Shown: positions 8,247 to 15,569, counted from the stretch's first letter. The stretch is 64,000 nt of DNA from Yinghuangia seranimata (GCF_029953285.1 NZ_JASAOI010000029.1:124001-188000); one strand, 5' to 3'. The notes: generated from the letters alone by a model not told the origin. A program made the numbers and translations.

Positions 8247-9741
8247 CACCCGTCGGCCGGAGCGGATCGCCGAGCAGGCCGCGCGTGACGGCGACGGCGT
8301 ACAGCGGCAGCTGCCGCCGCAACGGCCAACACAGCGCGAGTACGGGAAGCATGGCCAGCAGCCCGCACACGATCCGCGACACCGCCCCGTCGCCGAATCC
8401 GGCGCCCGCCCACCCGGCGGCGAACAGGGCTGCTCCGACGGCGGTGTGGACCGCGTACGGCTTGGCGAGGTCGCGCGGGGAGCACAGGCCGAGGCGGCGC
8501 CACCGCGCGACCTGGACCGCGTGCCCGACCCCGTGCGCGAGGGAGGCGACCACGGCGAGGAGGGCCAGGCGGTCGGGCCCGAGCACCCACAACGCGGTCG
8601 TGGCCGCGGTCGCGCCCAGGACCAGCAGCTGGACGCGGAGCAGCACCCGCAGGTGCTTGTGGGTCTCGTCGACGGCGTAGCCGATCTGACACAGCAGGAC
8701 CAGCGGGGCTCCCAGCGCGAAGACCGGTACCAGCGCGGCCGCGGGTCCCCAGCCCGGACCCAGCAGGAGCTCGGTCACCGCGGGTCCGACCGCGGCGAGC
8801 ACGCCGAACGACACGCACGCCGCCGCCGACGCCACCGTGAGCACGTCGGGAACGGCCCCGGCCAACGAGCGTCCCTCGGCGTTGATGCGCGCCATCGACG
8901 GCATCGTCGCGCGCCGCAGGCTCTGGGCCAGCAGGGCCAGCGGCAGGCCGACGGTCAGGACGGCGCGCGAGAACTGCCCTGCGGCGTGCGCTCCGCCGTG
9001 ACGCGTCACCGCCCACAGGACGACGTCCGCGCCGACGACCTGGACCATCCCGAAGCACGCGAACGCGCCCGACACGGCGAGCATCGCCCGCGGCCGCACT
9101 GCGGTTCCTTCCGGCAGCGGGCAGCGGCGCAACCGCACCGACGCCGCCGCCAACGTGACCGCCGGCGTGATCACTTGAGCGGCGACCAGCCCGTACGGGC
9201 TCCAGCCCAGCGCGAGCAGCACACCGCCTGACGCCATGCCGAGCAACTGCGCGTACGACTCGGTCACCGCGCAGAAGCGGGCGTGGTTCAGCCGCTGCAA
9301 CGCCGCGCTCGCGACCAGAGACGCCGGCTGGGTGAGGAAGAACAGGCCGAACAGCCGCACGATCGGATCGATCTCCGGCATGCCCCACAACTGCGCCAGG
9401 GGCGCGGCAAGGAGCAGCGATCCGAGGCAGCACAGGGCGCCGCCGGCGAACGCGACACGGTAGGCGGTACGGACGGTGGCCCGCGTCAGGGACTCGATGC
9501 GCAGCAGGTACGTCGCCAGGCCCGCACCCGCCACGTAGCCGGGGATCGTGAGCGCGGCGCTGGCTGCGGCGAACGCGCCGTACGCGTCGGGGTAGACCAC
9601 CCGGGCGGTGAACGCGGTGTAGCACAGCTGCAGGAGGGCGCCGGCCACCGCCGAACCGTAGTTCCACGCGAGTGAGCGGACGGCGGTGCGTGCTTCGCTG
9701 GGCGCTCGTTCGCCCGGGTCCGGGCGGGTCGACGTGGTCAC
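8191..9741 (-). CDS. Polysaccharide/oligosaccharide flippase (Wzx-like, MOP superfamily)
   Basis: The 516-residue integral membrane protein has about twelve to fourteen hydrophobic segments (for example around 30-50, 90-115, 160-185, 205-225, 290-315, 360-385 and 420-470), the opening W-N-Y-G-S-A-V-A-G and the Wzx-type architecture of MOP exporters that flip undecaprenyl-linked oligosaccharides. Start is GTG 9741 with GAGG six bases upstream. It converges on the glycosyltransferase gene with a 56-base overlap of coding ends, so antisense interference between the two transcripts is possible. Substrate unknown; the context implies surface glycan export. Confidence 0.83.
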   Translation of the reverse strand: MTTSTRPDPGERAPSEARTAVRSLAWNYGSAVAGALLQLCYTAFTARVVYPDAYGAFAAASAALTIPGYVAGAGLATYLLRIESLTRATVRTAYRVAFAGGALCCLGSLLLAAPLAQLWGMPEIDPIVRLFGLFFLTQPASLVASAALQRLNHARFCAVTESYAQLLGMASGGVLLALGWSPYGLVAAQVITPAVTLAAASVRLRRCPLPEGTAVRPRAMLAVSGAFACFGMVQVVGADVVLWAVTRHGGAHAAGQFSRAVLTVGLPLALLAQSLRRATMPSMARINAEGRSLAGAVPDVLTVASAAACVSFGVLAAVGPAVTELLLGPGWGPAAALVPVFALGAPLVLLCQIGYAVDETHKHLRVLLRVQLLVLGATAATTALWVLGPDRLALLAVVASLAHGVGHAVQVARWRRLGLCSPRDLAKPYAVHTAVGAALFAAGWAGAGFGDGAVSRIVCGLLAMLPVLALCWPLRRQLPLYAVAVTRGLLGDPLRPTGATGGAGWRGRAPSRRTAA

Positions 9742-9768
9742 GCGCTACCTCGGCGGGCGTGTGTCGCC

Positions 9769-9798
9769 GCCGTCAGGCTCGCGGCCGTCAGGTTCGCG
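9769..9798. repeat. Tandem 15-bp direct repeat upstream of the flippase gene
   Basis: Two adjacent 15-base units (GCCGTCAGGCTCGCG at 9769-9783 and GCCGTCAGGTTCGCG at 9784-9798) differ at one base. They lie 28-57 bases upstream of the flippase GTG, where a promoter or regulator site is expected. Function unproven. Confidence 0.4.
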
Positions 9799-10015
9799 CG
9801 GCCGGGATCGCGTAACTCGGCGCTACGCGCCAGGTGCCGGGGATCGCCGCTCGCACCGGGCCGGTTGTGTGTCATCACGCGCACCTCGGACCCTCGTGGG
9901 CGGTCTGCCTTCGTCCTTCGGGCTCCAGGTTTTCGGAAACCCTGGCGCGCATCGGGCCGCCCGGCAGGTGACACGCGCGAATCACCCTGTCGGCCGCGGT
10001 CGGCCCGGGCCTCGG

Positions 10016-10468
10016 CTAGGTCGGAACCACCTGGGTGGTGAAGTAGTCGTCGGCCGGGTTGTTGGTGTTGTTGACCGCCACGAACGCGGTTGTGCCGATG
10101 TCCGGTTCCTTGATGTTGACGCTGCCGTTGCCGAAGCTGTCGGTGGTGATGGTGCCGTCGACCTGACCGCAGGTTGCGGCGCTCTGGATCAGGCGCACGT
10201 TGTATGTGGTGTTCGCTCGGGCGTTCTGCAGGACGACGTTCGCGATCAACGTTCCGCTGCTTGGCGTGTTGTAGACCACGAAACCCGTGCCGGGACCGGT
10301 TCCGGTGCCTCCGGCACTCGAGCCGTCGCAGTTGATGTTCGCCGTGGTGAGCGGGACCTTCAGTGATGCCGCTTGAGCGAATCCGGCGTTCAGCCCGAGG
10401 CCGAGCGCCGCGACCGCGCCGACCGCGACCACTCTTGCACCCCATCCGGTGCGACTGGCGTTCGACAT
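10016..10468 (-). CDS. Small secreted protein of unknown function
   Basis: The 150-residue product begins with a classical signal peptide: basic n-region, hydrophobic core A-V-G-A-V-A-A-L-G-L-G-L and a likely cleavage after A-Q-A (about residue 33). The mature part is rich in Asn, Thr, Gly and Ser with alternating hydrophobics, suggesting a beta-sandwich, and contains two cysteines (in N-C-D-G and A-T-C-G) that could form a disulfide. ATG 10468 is chosen because a purine-rich GAGGGAGAGGG tract precedes it and the signal peptide starts there; the longer upstream open frame is unlikely. No family recognised. Confidence 0.7.
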   Translation of the reverse strand: MSNASRTGWGARVVAVGAVAALGLGLNAGFAQAASLKVPLTTANINCDGSSAGGTGTGPGTGFVVYNTPSSGTLIANVVLQNARANTTYNVRLIQSAATCGQVDGTITTDSFGNGSVNIKEPDIGTTAFVAVNNTNNPADDYFTTQVVPT

Positions 10469-10694
10469 GACTCTGCCCTCTCCCTCACCCCCCGTTTCCT
10501 TGATCACCCGCCTTTCGCACGAGCCTAGCCCCGCCGAGGAGCGGGAAACTCCACGGTTGGATCGGTTTTCGGTGCGCTCCAACGGGTCGGCTTCGGCAGT
10601 TCACATGCATCGCGCGAACTCGTTCGGGCGTTCAGGGGGCCGCGCAGACCGCGCACCGAAGAATCCATCCAGATAGATGGAAGCTCCTGCCCCA

Positions 10695-11546
10695 CTACTC
10701 GGCCCGCATCGGCCCTGCCGTCCACGGGGAGCGGAGTTGCGCGTCGACGTCGCCCGCCTGGCGAAATCCCGCCCGGTAGGCCGGCTCCCAGGCCGCGAGG
10801 TCACCCATGTCCGAGCCGAAGGCACGCACCGAGGCCGGGTCGGGGCCGATGGTCAGCACGGCGTACGCCCCCAGCGCCGCCAACTGCCGGTTGAGCGGCT
10901 CCCGCGGAAACAGGTGCGCCATGGGCTCGACGACAACCACCACGCGGGCTCCGCCCGCGAGATCGGCGTTGGGGCCCGCGCGCAGGGCACCGTCCATGTA
11001 CCGCTGACCGTCGACGGCAACGGGCGGCGCGGCTCCGGGGAAGGCGCTGCTCGCGGCCACCGCGCGCACCAACGGCACGCCGCTGTCGCGGTCCCACACC
11101 ACGGGCTCACCGGTGCCGGCGTCCACGGCGGTGATGAGCAGCCGCCGCTCGGGCCACGCGTCCGCACCGATCAGGGCGGCGCGTCCGGCGACCAGTGCCT
11201 CCTCTGCCGCGAGGTCGACGCCCTCGAGCGCGAGTCGGCCGACGCGACGCCTGGCCTCGTCGGGTGCGAGGCTCTGGTCGCCGAGAACGGCGAACACCTC
11301 GGCCATCCGCCCGGGGTCCGCGTCGACCCGGTGCGCGGGATCGCGGGCCGGGGCCGCGAGCCGCCCCGGGTCCCGGCCGGTGGCGAGTAGCGCTCCGACG
11401 ATCGCGCCGGCCGACGTCCCGACGAACAGGTCGGCATCACCCAGGTCCACGCCGTCGCGACGCAGTCCGGAGGCCAGGCCCGCCATCCAGGCGGTGCCGA
11501 CGTGTCCCCCGGGACCCAGGACGAGTGCTCGTTCGACGGTGCGCAC
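10695..11546 (-). CDS. Patatin-like phospholipase
   Basis: This 283-residue protein has the patatin Ser-Asp dyad: the oxyanion-hole loop G-P-G-G-H near residue 11, the nucleophile elbow G-T-S-A-G with Ser45, and the Asp185-Gly motif in R-Y-M-D-G-A. Patatins hydrolyse acyl chains from lipids. There is no signal peptide, so it probably acts in the cytoplasm or on the inner leaflet. Start is GTG 11546 with GGGAGA upstream. It is divergent from a TetR regulator, sharing an 85-base control region, so that regulator is the obvious candidate repressor. Confidence 0.87.
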   Translation of the reverse strand: MRTVERALVLGPGGHVGTAWMAGLASGLRRDGVDLGDADLFVGTSAGAIVGALLATGRDPGRLAAPARDPAHRVDADPGRMAEVFAVLGDQSLAPDEARRRVGRLALEGVDLAAEEALVAGRAALIGADAWPERRLLITAVDAGTGEPVVWDRDSGVPLVRAVAASSAFPGAAPPVAVDGQRYMDGALRAGPNADLAGGARVVVVVEPMAHLFPREPLNRQLAALGAYAVLTIGPDPASVRAFGSDMGDLAAWEPAYRAGFRQAGDVDAQLRSPWTAGPMRAE

Positions 11547-11631
11547 GATGATCTCCCTTCATTATTGAAACAGTCGTACCATAAACTCACCAACGTTGAT
11601 TCGACCACGAGTTGCCGAGAGGAGATCCACC
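11547..11631. promoter_or_regulatory. Divergent patatin/TetR control region
   Basis: This is a locally A+T-rich 85-base interval between divergent starts. On the minus strand it contains a TATGGT hexamer (11577-11582) that could be the -10 of the patatin promoter. No perfect palindrome is visible, so the TetR operator is inferred from position only. Confidence 0.45.
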
Positions 11632-12192
11632 GTGGGACGGCCCGCCGATCCGGCCCGTCGCGAGCGCACACTGGCGCAGGCGACCGACTACGTACTGGCG
11701 CACGGCCTGGCCGGCCTGAGCCTGCGCCCCCTGGCCGCGGCCCTCGACACCAGCCCGCGGATGCTGCTCTACGACTTCGGCAGCAAACAGGAGTTGGTGG
11801 CCGCCGTCCTCGCCGAGGCCCGCCGCCGAGGCGCGGTGCGCATGGCCGAGCACCTTCCGCCGAGGACGGGTTCGGTGCGCGAGCGGCTGCGTGGCATCTG
11901 GACATGGATCAGCGCCGACGAACGCGCGCCGTTCGTCCGGCTGTTCTTCGAGGTACACGCCGACGGACTGGTGCACCCCGAGAACTACCCCGACCAGGGC
12001 GCGGCGATCACGGACTGGTTCGACACCCTCGGCACCACGTTCCGCGACGTGTCCAGCGGTCCCGACGACACCGTCACACCGACATTGGTCATGGCCGTCG
12101 TCCGAGGCCTGCTGTTCGACCTCACGACCACAGGCGACCGCGACCGCACCGACCGCGCACTGGACCGCTTCGCCGAACTCCTGGACCGGTGA
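11632..12192 (+). CDS. TetR-family transcriptional regulator
   Basis: A 186-residue TetR-type repressor. The N-terminal HTH spans about residues 10-55 (L-S-L-R-P-L-A-A-A-L then S-P-R-M-L-L-Y-D-F-G-S-K-Q-E-L), matching the helix-turn-helix and the Tyr-Phe-x-x-K signature; the rest is the variable ligand/dimer domain. GTG 11632 is chosen since GAGGAG lies seven bases upstream, although the frame is open further up. It is divergent from the patatin gene and probably controls it and itself; the inducer may be a lipid or acyl compound (inference). Confidence 0.85.
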   Translation: MGRPADPARRERTLAQATDYVLAHGLAGLSLRPLAAALDTSPRMLLYDFGSKQELVAAVLAEARRRGAVRMAEHLPPRTGSVRERLRGIWTWISADERAPFVRLFFEVHADGLVHPENYPDQGAAITDWFDTLGTTFRDVSSGPDDTVTPTLVMAVVRGLLFDLTTTGDRDRTDRALDRFAELLDR

Positions 12193-12295
12193 ACGGTCCT
12201 GGCAGGGCATCGCCCGAGACGGAACCACCCCGGGGGTAAGGCGCCGAACCGGCGACGCACCCGCAGACTGTGGGACCGGGTGCCGGACCGGGCTT

Positions 12296-12739
12296 CTAGC
12301 CGAACGGCCCCTCGGCCACGAACCGCCGCAGCTGTGCGGCAAATGCGGCGGCTTCGTCCGGTGGCCAGGATCGCAGGCTGTCCGTGATGTGGTCGGCCAG
12401 GCGTTCGCGCAACGCCGCGACGACGCGTTCGCCCTCGTCGGTGAGCGTGAGCAGGGTCGCACGCCGGTCGGTCGGGTCCGGGTCGCGCCGCACGAGCCCG
12501 GCGGCCTCGAGCGTGGACGCGCGGCGGGTGACGCCCGAGCGGTCGAGCCCCACCTCGTGCGCCAGGTCGGCGGCGCTGCGCGGACCGGTCCTGGCCAGGC
12601 CGCTCAGGACGGGGTAGGTCAGCTCGTCGACGCCCTCGCCCGCGCCGTCGGTCAGGCGCCGGTGGAGGCCCACGCGGGTGCTCCGCTTGAGCAGCAGGCC
12701 GAGCGCCTCGGCGATGTCGCGTCCCACGTCGTTCTCCAT
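12296..12739 (-). CDS. MarR-family transcriptional regulator
   Basis: The 147-residue protein is a MarR winged-helix regulator: the recognition helix region S-A-A-D-L-A-H-E-V-G-L-D-R-S-G-V-T-R (about 57-74) and the wing motif R-x-x-D-P-x-D-R-R-A are clear. The ATG at 12739 begins only seven bases downstream of a TATGCT -10 element (12746-12751, minus strand), so the mRNA is probably leaderless. It is divergent from the SnoaL-like gene; two near-identical G+C-rich palindromes lie between them, one immediately upstream of this promoter, which argues for autorepression and joint control. Confidence 0.88.
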   Translation of the reverse strand: MENDVGRDIAEALGLLLKRSTRVGLHRRLTDGAGEGVDELTYPVLSGLARTGPRSAADLAHEVGLDRSGVTRRASTLEAAGLVRRDPDPTDRRATLLTLTDEGERVVAALRERLADHITDSLRSWPPDEAAAFAAQLRRFVAEGPFG

Positions 12740-12751
12740 GCAGTGAGCATA

Positions 12752-12768
12752 GCGTGCGCCGCGCACGC
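12752..12768. promoter_or_regulatory. MarR operator copy 1
   Basis: The sequence GCGTGCGCCGCGCACGC is a perfect 8-bp inverted repeat around one central base. It abuts the -10 element of the marR-type gene (12746-12751 on the minus strand), so occupancy would block that promoter. A second copy lies 39-40 bases to the right. Confidence 0.75.
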
Positions 12769-12788
12769 ATATCCGCTACAGTGCGGTT

Positions 12789-12809
12789 ATGCGTGCGGCG
12801 CGCACGCAT
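12789..12809. promoter_or_regulatory. MarR operator copy 2
   Basis: ATGCGTGCG and CGCACGCAT form 9-bp arms around GCG. The core matches copy 1 at 12752-12768. The site is about 30 bases upstream of the SnoaL-like start, at the expected promoter position. Confidence 0.75.
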
Positions 12810-12838
12810 TTTCGACGACACGTCACCAGGAGCCCGTC

Positions 12839-13258
12839 ATGCCTCGCACCGACACCAGGACCGGCACCACCTCCACCGACATCGTGGCCGCCCTCACCGA
12901 TCTGCTCTTCACCCCCGACCTCGACCTCCACGAGGCCGCGGACCGGCACTTCGCCCCCGACTACCGCCAGCGCACCGACGGCCGCTGGGACGACCGCGAC
13001 GAGTTCCTCGCACACATCGCCCACCTGCGCGCCGTCGTCGCCGACGGCGCCGTGGAGGTCCACGACGAACTCGTCGACGGTTCCCGCTACGCCGACCGGC
13101 ACACCGTCCGGGTCACGAAGAAGGACGGCTCGCACGTGTGCACCGAGGTCTACCTCTTCGGCGAGTTCGCGCCCGACGGCCGCTTCCGCCGGATCGAGGA
13201 GGTCACCCTCATGCTCGAAGGCGCCGAAGCCGACCGGAACTTGGGCAGCGCCCGCTGA
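12839..13258 (+). CDS. SnoaL/NTF2-like fold protein
   Basis: The 139-residue protein has the small alpha+beta cone layout of the SnoaL/NTF2 superfamily: N-terminal helices (I-V-A-A-L-T-D-L-L-F), the F-A-P-D-Y-R-Q-R-T-D-G segment, and C-terminal strands (R-Y-A-D-R-H-T-V-R-V, E-V-Y-L-F-G-E-F, I-E-E-V-T-L-M). Members may be isomerases, hydratases, cyclases or non-catalytic ligand binders. The start is ATG 12839 with AGGAG six bases upstream. It is divergent from the MarR regulator and has a palindromic operator in its promoter, so it is probably induced by a small aromatic or toxic compound (inference). Confidence 0.78.
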   Translation: MPRTDTRTGTTSTDIVAALTDLLFTPDLDLHEAADRHFAPDYRQRTDGRWDDRDEFLAHIAHLRAVVADGAVEVHDELVDGSRYADRHTVRVTKKDGSHVCTEVYLFGEFAPDGRFRRIEEVTLMLEGAEADRNLGSAR

Positions 13259-13283
13259 ACCCCCGCGTCCGGGCCCAGTCCCG

Positions 13284-13910
13284 TCAGCGGACGGCCTGCT
13301 CCAACGGGAAGCTCGCGAACGGGGTTTCGCCGGCGAAGAACGACTCGGCGCGGAGCAGCGCCCGGTCGTCGTTCCGTATCTGCCCCGGGCGCGACCCGTT
13401 GCCGAGCAGGACGCCGCCGAAGCGCATCCGCAGGTACGCGGCCGTGTACTCCAGCGTCGTCACCATCCCGTCGGCGCGCCGTTCGTCGTAGTCCGACATC
13501 GCGGTCACGCCCCACAGCGTCCGCCCGGCCATCCGCTGCTTGAAGTCCGCGCCGGGCTCGGCCAACCAGCCCGACCAGTAGTCCAGGTAGCGCTTGGTCT
13601 GGGCGGACACCGTGTACCAGTACAGCGGCGAGACGAGCACGATGTCCGTGGCCTCGACGGTGGCTTTGAAGAGCTCCGCCTCGACCGGCCCGCCCGGCAG
13701 CCGTTCGGTCTCGTGCCGTCCGTCCTGGAAATCGGGCAGGTCGAGGGTGTTCAGGTCCACCCAGGCCTGCGGCACCCCGTCCGGCAGACGCTCGGCGGCG
13801 GCTCGCGCGAGGATCTCGCTGTTGCCGTCCGCGCGCGAGCTGCCGAGGACGAACAGGAACGATCGGTCGGCCCACACGAGGCCTTCGGGTCCGTGGATGT
13901 CAGAGGTCAT
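13284..13910 (-). CDS. NAD(P)H-dependent FMN reductase / flavodoxin-fold oxidoreductase
   Basis: The 208-residue flavoprotein starts with the flavodoxin-fold phosphate loop (F-V-L-G-S-S-R-A-D-G-N-S-E) and has the P-L-Y-W-Y-T-V-S-A-Q-T-K-R-Y-L-D segment that contacts the isoalloxazine ring in NADPH-dependent FMN reductase and quinone-reductase relatives. Cytoplasmic. ATG 13910 follows GGAG at six bases. Its promoter has the 19-bp spacer typical of MerR-activated genes and lies between it and the divergent MerR gene, so it is very probably switched on by that regulator under redox or electrophile stress (inference). Confidence 0.86.
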   Translation of the reverse strand: MTSDIHGPEGLVWADRSFLFVLGSSRADGNSEILARAAAERLPDGVPQAWVDLNTLDLPDFQDGRHETERLPGGPVEAELFKATVEATDIVLVSPLYWYTVSAQTKRYLDYWSGWLAEPGADFKQRMAGRTLWGVTAMSDYDERRADGMVTTLEYTAAYLRMRFGGVLLGNGSRPGQIRNDDRALLRAESFFAGETPFASFPLEQAVR

Positions 13911-13991
13911 GTCCCGCTCCGGTGGCAAGTGTCGTGGCAGAAAGGCCCGCGGCGTCCGCCACGAACGGCGGAATGCCCGGCCACGCCGCGA

Positions 13992-14022
13992 CGCTATGCC
14001 TTCACACCTATGTGAAGGTCAA
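13992..14022 (-). promoter_or_regulatory. MerR-type promoter with 19-bp spacer and dyad operator
   Basis: On the minus strand a -35 TTGACC (14017-14022) and a -10 ATAGCG (13992-13997) are separated by 19 bases. The spacer region carries the inverted repeat CCTTCACA-CCTA-TGTGAAGG (13999-14018). An over-long spacer covered by a dyad is the hallmark of MerR-activated promoters; it points toward the FMN-reductase gene. Confidence 0.8.
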
Positions 14023-14042
14023 GCGCGGAGGGGGTCGGCGGC

Positions 14043-14396
14043 ATGCTGATCGGCGAGTTGTCCAAGCGCACCGGCGTCAGCACCCGGCTGCTTCGCTACT
14101 ACGAGGAGCAGGGCCTCCTCACCGCCGACCGCGACGCGAACGGCTACCGCTCCTACGGCGACGCCTCCGTCCTCACCGTCCGCAAGATCCGCGTCCTGCT
14201 CGGCGCGGGCCTGTCCACCGAGGTCATCCGCTTCGTGCTCCCGTGCACGCGCGGCGAGCGGGACGACCAGCCGGAGTTCTCGTGGTGCGTCGAACTGCGC
14301 GAACTCCTGGACCGGGAACTCGCGGCCATGGACGACCGCATCGACGACCTCCAACGCAGCCGCAGCGCCCTCGCGGGGCTCATCGTGCCGTCCTGA
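14043..14396 (+). CDS. MerR-family transcriptional regulator
   Basis: A 117-residue MerR regulator: the winged HTH is at 1-70 (I-G-E-L-S-K-R-T-G-V-S-T-R-L-L-R-Y-Y-E-E-Q-G-L-L, then G-Y-R-S-Y) and the dimerisation coiled coil at about 80-115. Two cysteines (in L-P-C-T-R and S-W-C-V-E-L) lie at the effector end and could sense metal or electrophiles, but a full metal-binding loop is not evident. GGAGG (14028-14032) is ten bases before the ATG. It is divergent from the FMN-reductase gene across a 19-bp-spacer promoter, its probable target. Confidence 0.87.
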   Translation: MLIGELSKRTGVSTRLLRYYEEQGLLTADRDANGYRSYGDASVLTVRKIRVLLGAGLSTEVIRFVLPCTRGERDDQPEFSWCVELRELLDRELAAMDDRIDDLQRSRSALAGLIVPS

Positions 14397-14456
14397 GGCC
14401 GGCCCACTCCGCCGGGACCCGGGTTCCGCCAGTCGGATGAAACGTGGCGGTTCATG

Positions 14457-14486
14457 CGGACACTTTGCGTTCTTTGTCGGTATGGT
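14457..14486 (+). promoter_or_regulatory. Promoter for the tRNA-like gene
   Basis: A CGGACA -35-like hexamer (14457-14462) and a TATGGT -10 (14481-14486) are 18 bases apart. They sit about 45 bases upstream of the cloverleaf at 14532, a leader length typical of bacterial tRNA genes. Confidence 0.55.
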
Positions 14487-14531
14487 CATGACAGTCGATC
14501 GGTAGTCCTGACGCGGGCGTCCGGTCGTCGC

Positions 14532-14602
14532 GCGCCGGAGGTGTAACTGCTGCACGCCTCCCGCCCAGGGAGTAAGACCACGTTCAAGTCGTGGCCGGCG
14601 CT
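14532..14602 (+). tRNA. Aberrant tRNA-like gene, apparent tRNA-Gly(CCC) lacking U33
   Basis: The 71-base element folds as a cloverleaf. A perfect 7-bp acceptor stem (14532-14538 with 14595-14601) is followed by the discriminator T14602. The T-arm is perfect: CCACG/CGTGG around the canonical loop TTCAAGT (14583-14589). The D-arm is short (GTGT 14541-14544 with GCAC 14552-14555, loop AACTGCT) and lacks the conserved G18-G19 pair. The anticodon arm can be drawn as a 7-base loop CGCCCAG (anticodon CCC, 14564-14566) with G instead of the invariant U33 and a C-T mismatch at 27-43, or as a 5-bp stem CTCCC/GGGAG with a 5-base loop. G1-C72, C2-G71, U73 and C35-C36 match bacterial glycyl-tRNA synthetase identity elements. 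No 3' CCA is encoded. It looks like a non-decoding glycine tRNA or a decayed tRNA; a promoter and terminator flank it. Confidence 0.68.
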
Positions 14603-14608
14603 CGAGAC

Positions 14609-14638
14609 AGGCCCCCATCGCGGATCGCGTGGGGGCCT
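14609..14638 (+). terminator. Intrinsic terminator after the tRNA-like gene
   Basis: A 9-bp perfect stem AGGCCCCCA/TGGGGGCCT (14609-14617 with 14630-14638) has an inner CGCG-GAT-CGCG hairpin and is followed by TTC. It begins seven bases after the tRNA-like element, isolating it from the SARP gene. Confidence 0.8.
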
Positions 14639-14656
14639 TCCTCGCATGTGAATTTC

Positions 14657-14697
14657 TCATGGGTGCGGCGTTGCGGGTTCATGGGGGGATTCATGGG
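14657..14697 (+). promoter_or_regulatory. TCATGGG heptamer repeats upstream of the SARP gene
   Basis: The heptamer TCATGGG occurs at 14657-14663, 14679-14685 and 14691-14697, spaced 22 and 12 bases start to start. SARP regulators bind heptameric direct repeats at 11- or 22-base spacing, so this may be an autoregulatory site; the 12-base step is one off the ideal. Confidence 0.35.
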
Positions 14698-14759
14698 CTG
14701 CTCTCTGTGTCGACGGTCGCGTCCTTGGCAGGCTCTCCGGCATGAGGGAGGAGCCAGGC

Positions 14760-15569
14760 GTGGAGCAGCTTGAGATCGGGGTGTTGGGCCCGCTGGTCGT
14801 CGGTGTGGCCGGGGTCGGGGTCGTGCCGGGCGCGTTGCAGCAGCGTCGGCTGCTCGCGTTGCTGGCGGTGAACGTCGGGCGCGAGGTAGGGATGGCGGCG
14901 ATCGAGGAGGAGTTGTGGTCCGGGCGTCCGCCCGCACAGCCGGCCGCCGCGGTACAGACGTACGTGAAGGAGTTGCGCCGGCGGATCGCCGCGGCGGGTC
15001 GCGCGCACGGGATCGACGCCAAGCGGGTGCTGAGCCGCGGCCACTTCGGCTATCGGCTCGGCGATGCCGGAGCCCGCACGGATGTACGGCAGTTCGAGAC
15101 CGCACTGCGGGACGCCCACCGCTCCGTCGACGCGGGGGACGATGCCGGCGCCTCGCGCGAACTGGCCGCCGCCTTGTCTCTGTGGCGCGGACCGGCGTTG
15201 GAGGATGTGCGTTCCGCGGGCGCGGTGCTGGCGGAGGCACTGCGGTTGGACGAGCTGCGGATGGCCGCCGTCGAAGCGCGCATCGCGGCCGATCTGCGGC
15301 TGGGCCGACACGCGTCGGTGATCGGCGAGCTCGTGGCGTTGACCCTGCTCAACCCGTTGCAGGAGGGCCTGCACCGGCAGCTGATGCTCGCGTTCTACCG
15401 CAGCGGCCGCCCTTCTCAGGCGTTGGACGTGTACCGGCGGCTTCGCGGCACCCTCGTGGGCGAGTTGGGGATCGAGCCGTCGCCGGGGCTGCGCGCGCTG
15501 CACCGGGCGGTGTTGGACGCGGATCCGATGTTGGACGCACCGGGGCCGGTTCTGTGGGCCGCGTCCTGA
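14760..15569 (+). CDS. SARP-type regulator (OmpR-like DNA-binding plus BTAD domain)
   Basis: The 269-residue protein has an N-terminal winged-helix of the OmpR/Trans_reg_C type (about 1-95: L-G-P-L-V-V, L-Q-Q-R-R-L-L-A-L-L-A-V-N, then V-Q-T-Y-V-K-E-L-R-R-R-I) and a bacterial transcriptional activation domain (about 100-255, with L-S-L-W-R-G-P-A-L, E-L-V-A-L-T-L-L-N-P-L-Q-E-G and the Y-R-R-L-R-G-T-L-V-G-E-L-G-I-E-P-S-P tail). SARPs activate antibiotic and RiPP clusters. GTG 14760 is chosen because GGAGGAG precedes it; ATG 14742 overlaps that site. Its stop overlaps the start of the SagB-like fragment, suggesting co-translation and that the regulator once served, or still serves, a RiPP pathway. 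Confidence 0.88.
   Translation: MEQLEIGVLGPLVVGVAGVGVVPGALQQRRLLALLAVNVGREVGMAAIEEELWSGRPPAQPAAAVQTYVKELRRRIAAAGRAHGIDAKRVLSRGHFGYRLGDAGARTDVRQFETALRDAHRSVDAGDDAGASRELAAALSLWRGPALEDVRSAGAVLAEALRLDELRMAAVEARIAADLRLGRHASVIGELVALTLLNPLQEGLHRQLMLAFYRSGRPSQALDVYRRLRGTLVGELGIEPSPGLRALHRAVLDADPMLDAPGPVLWAAS

Noticed and set aside
10664..10681. Terminator after the patatin gene
   Set aside because: TCCATC/GATGGA is only a 6-bp stem without a T tract; too weak to call.
14532..14602. Ordinary proteogenic tRNA-Gly
   Set aside because: No U33, no G18-G19 and a defective anticodon stem; normal ribosomal decoding is unlikely, so it is reported as tRNA-like instead.
14521..14640. 6C RNA or other known actinobacterial sRNA
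   Set aside because: Lacks paired loops of six cytosines; the acceptor and T-arm geometry fits a tRNA better.
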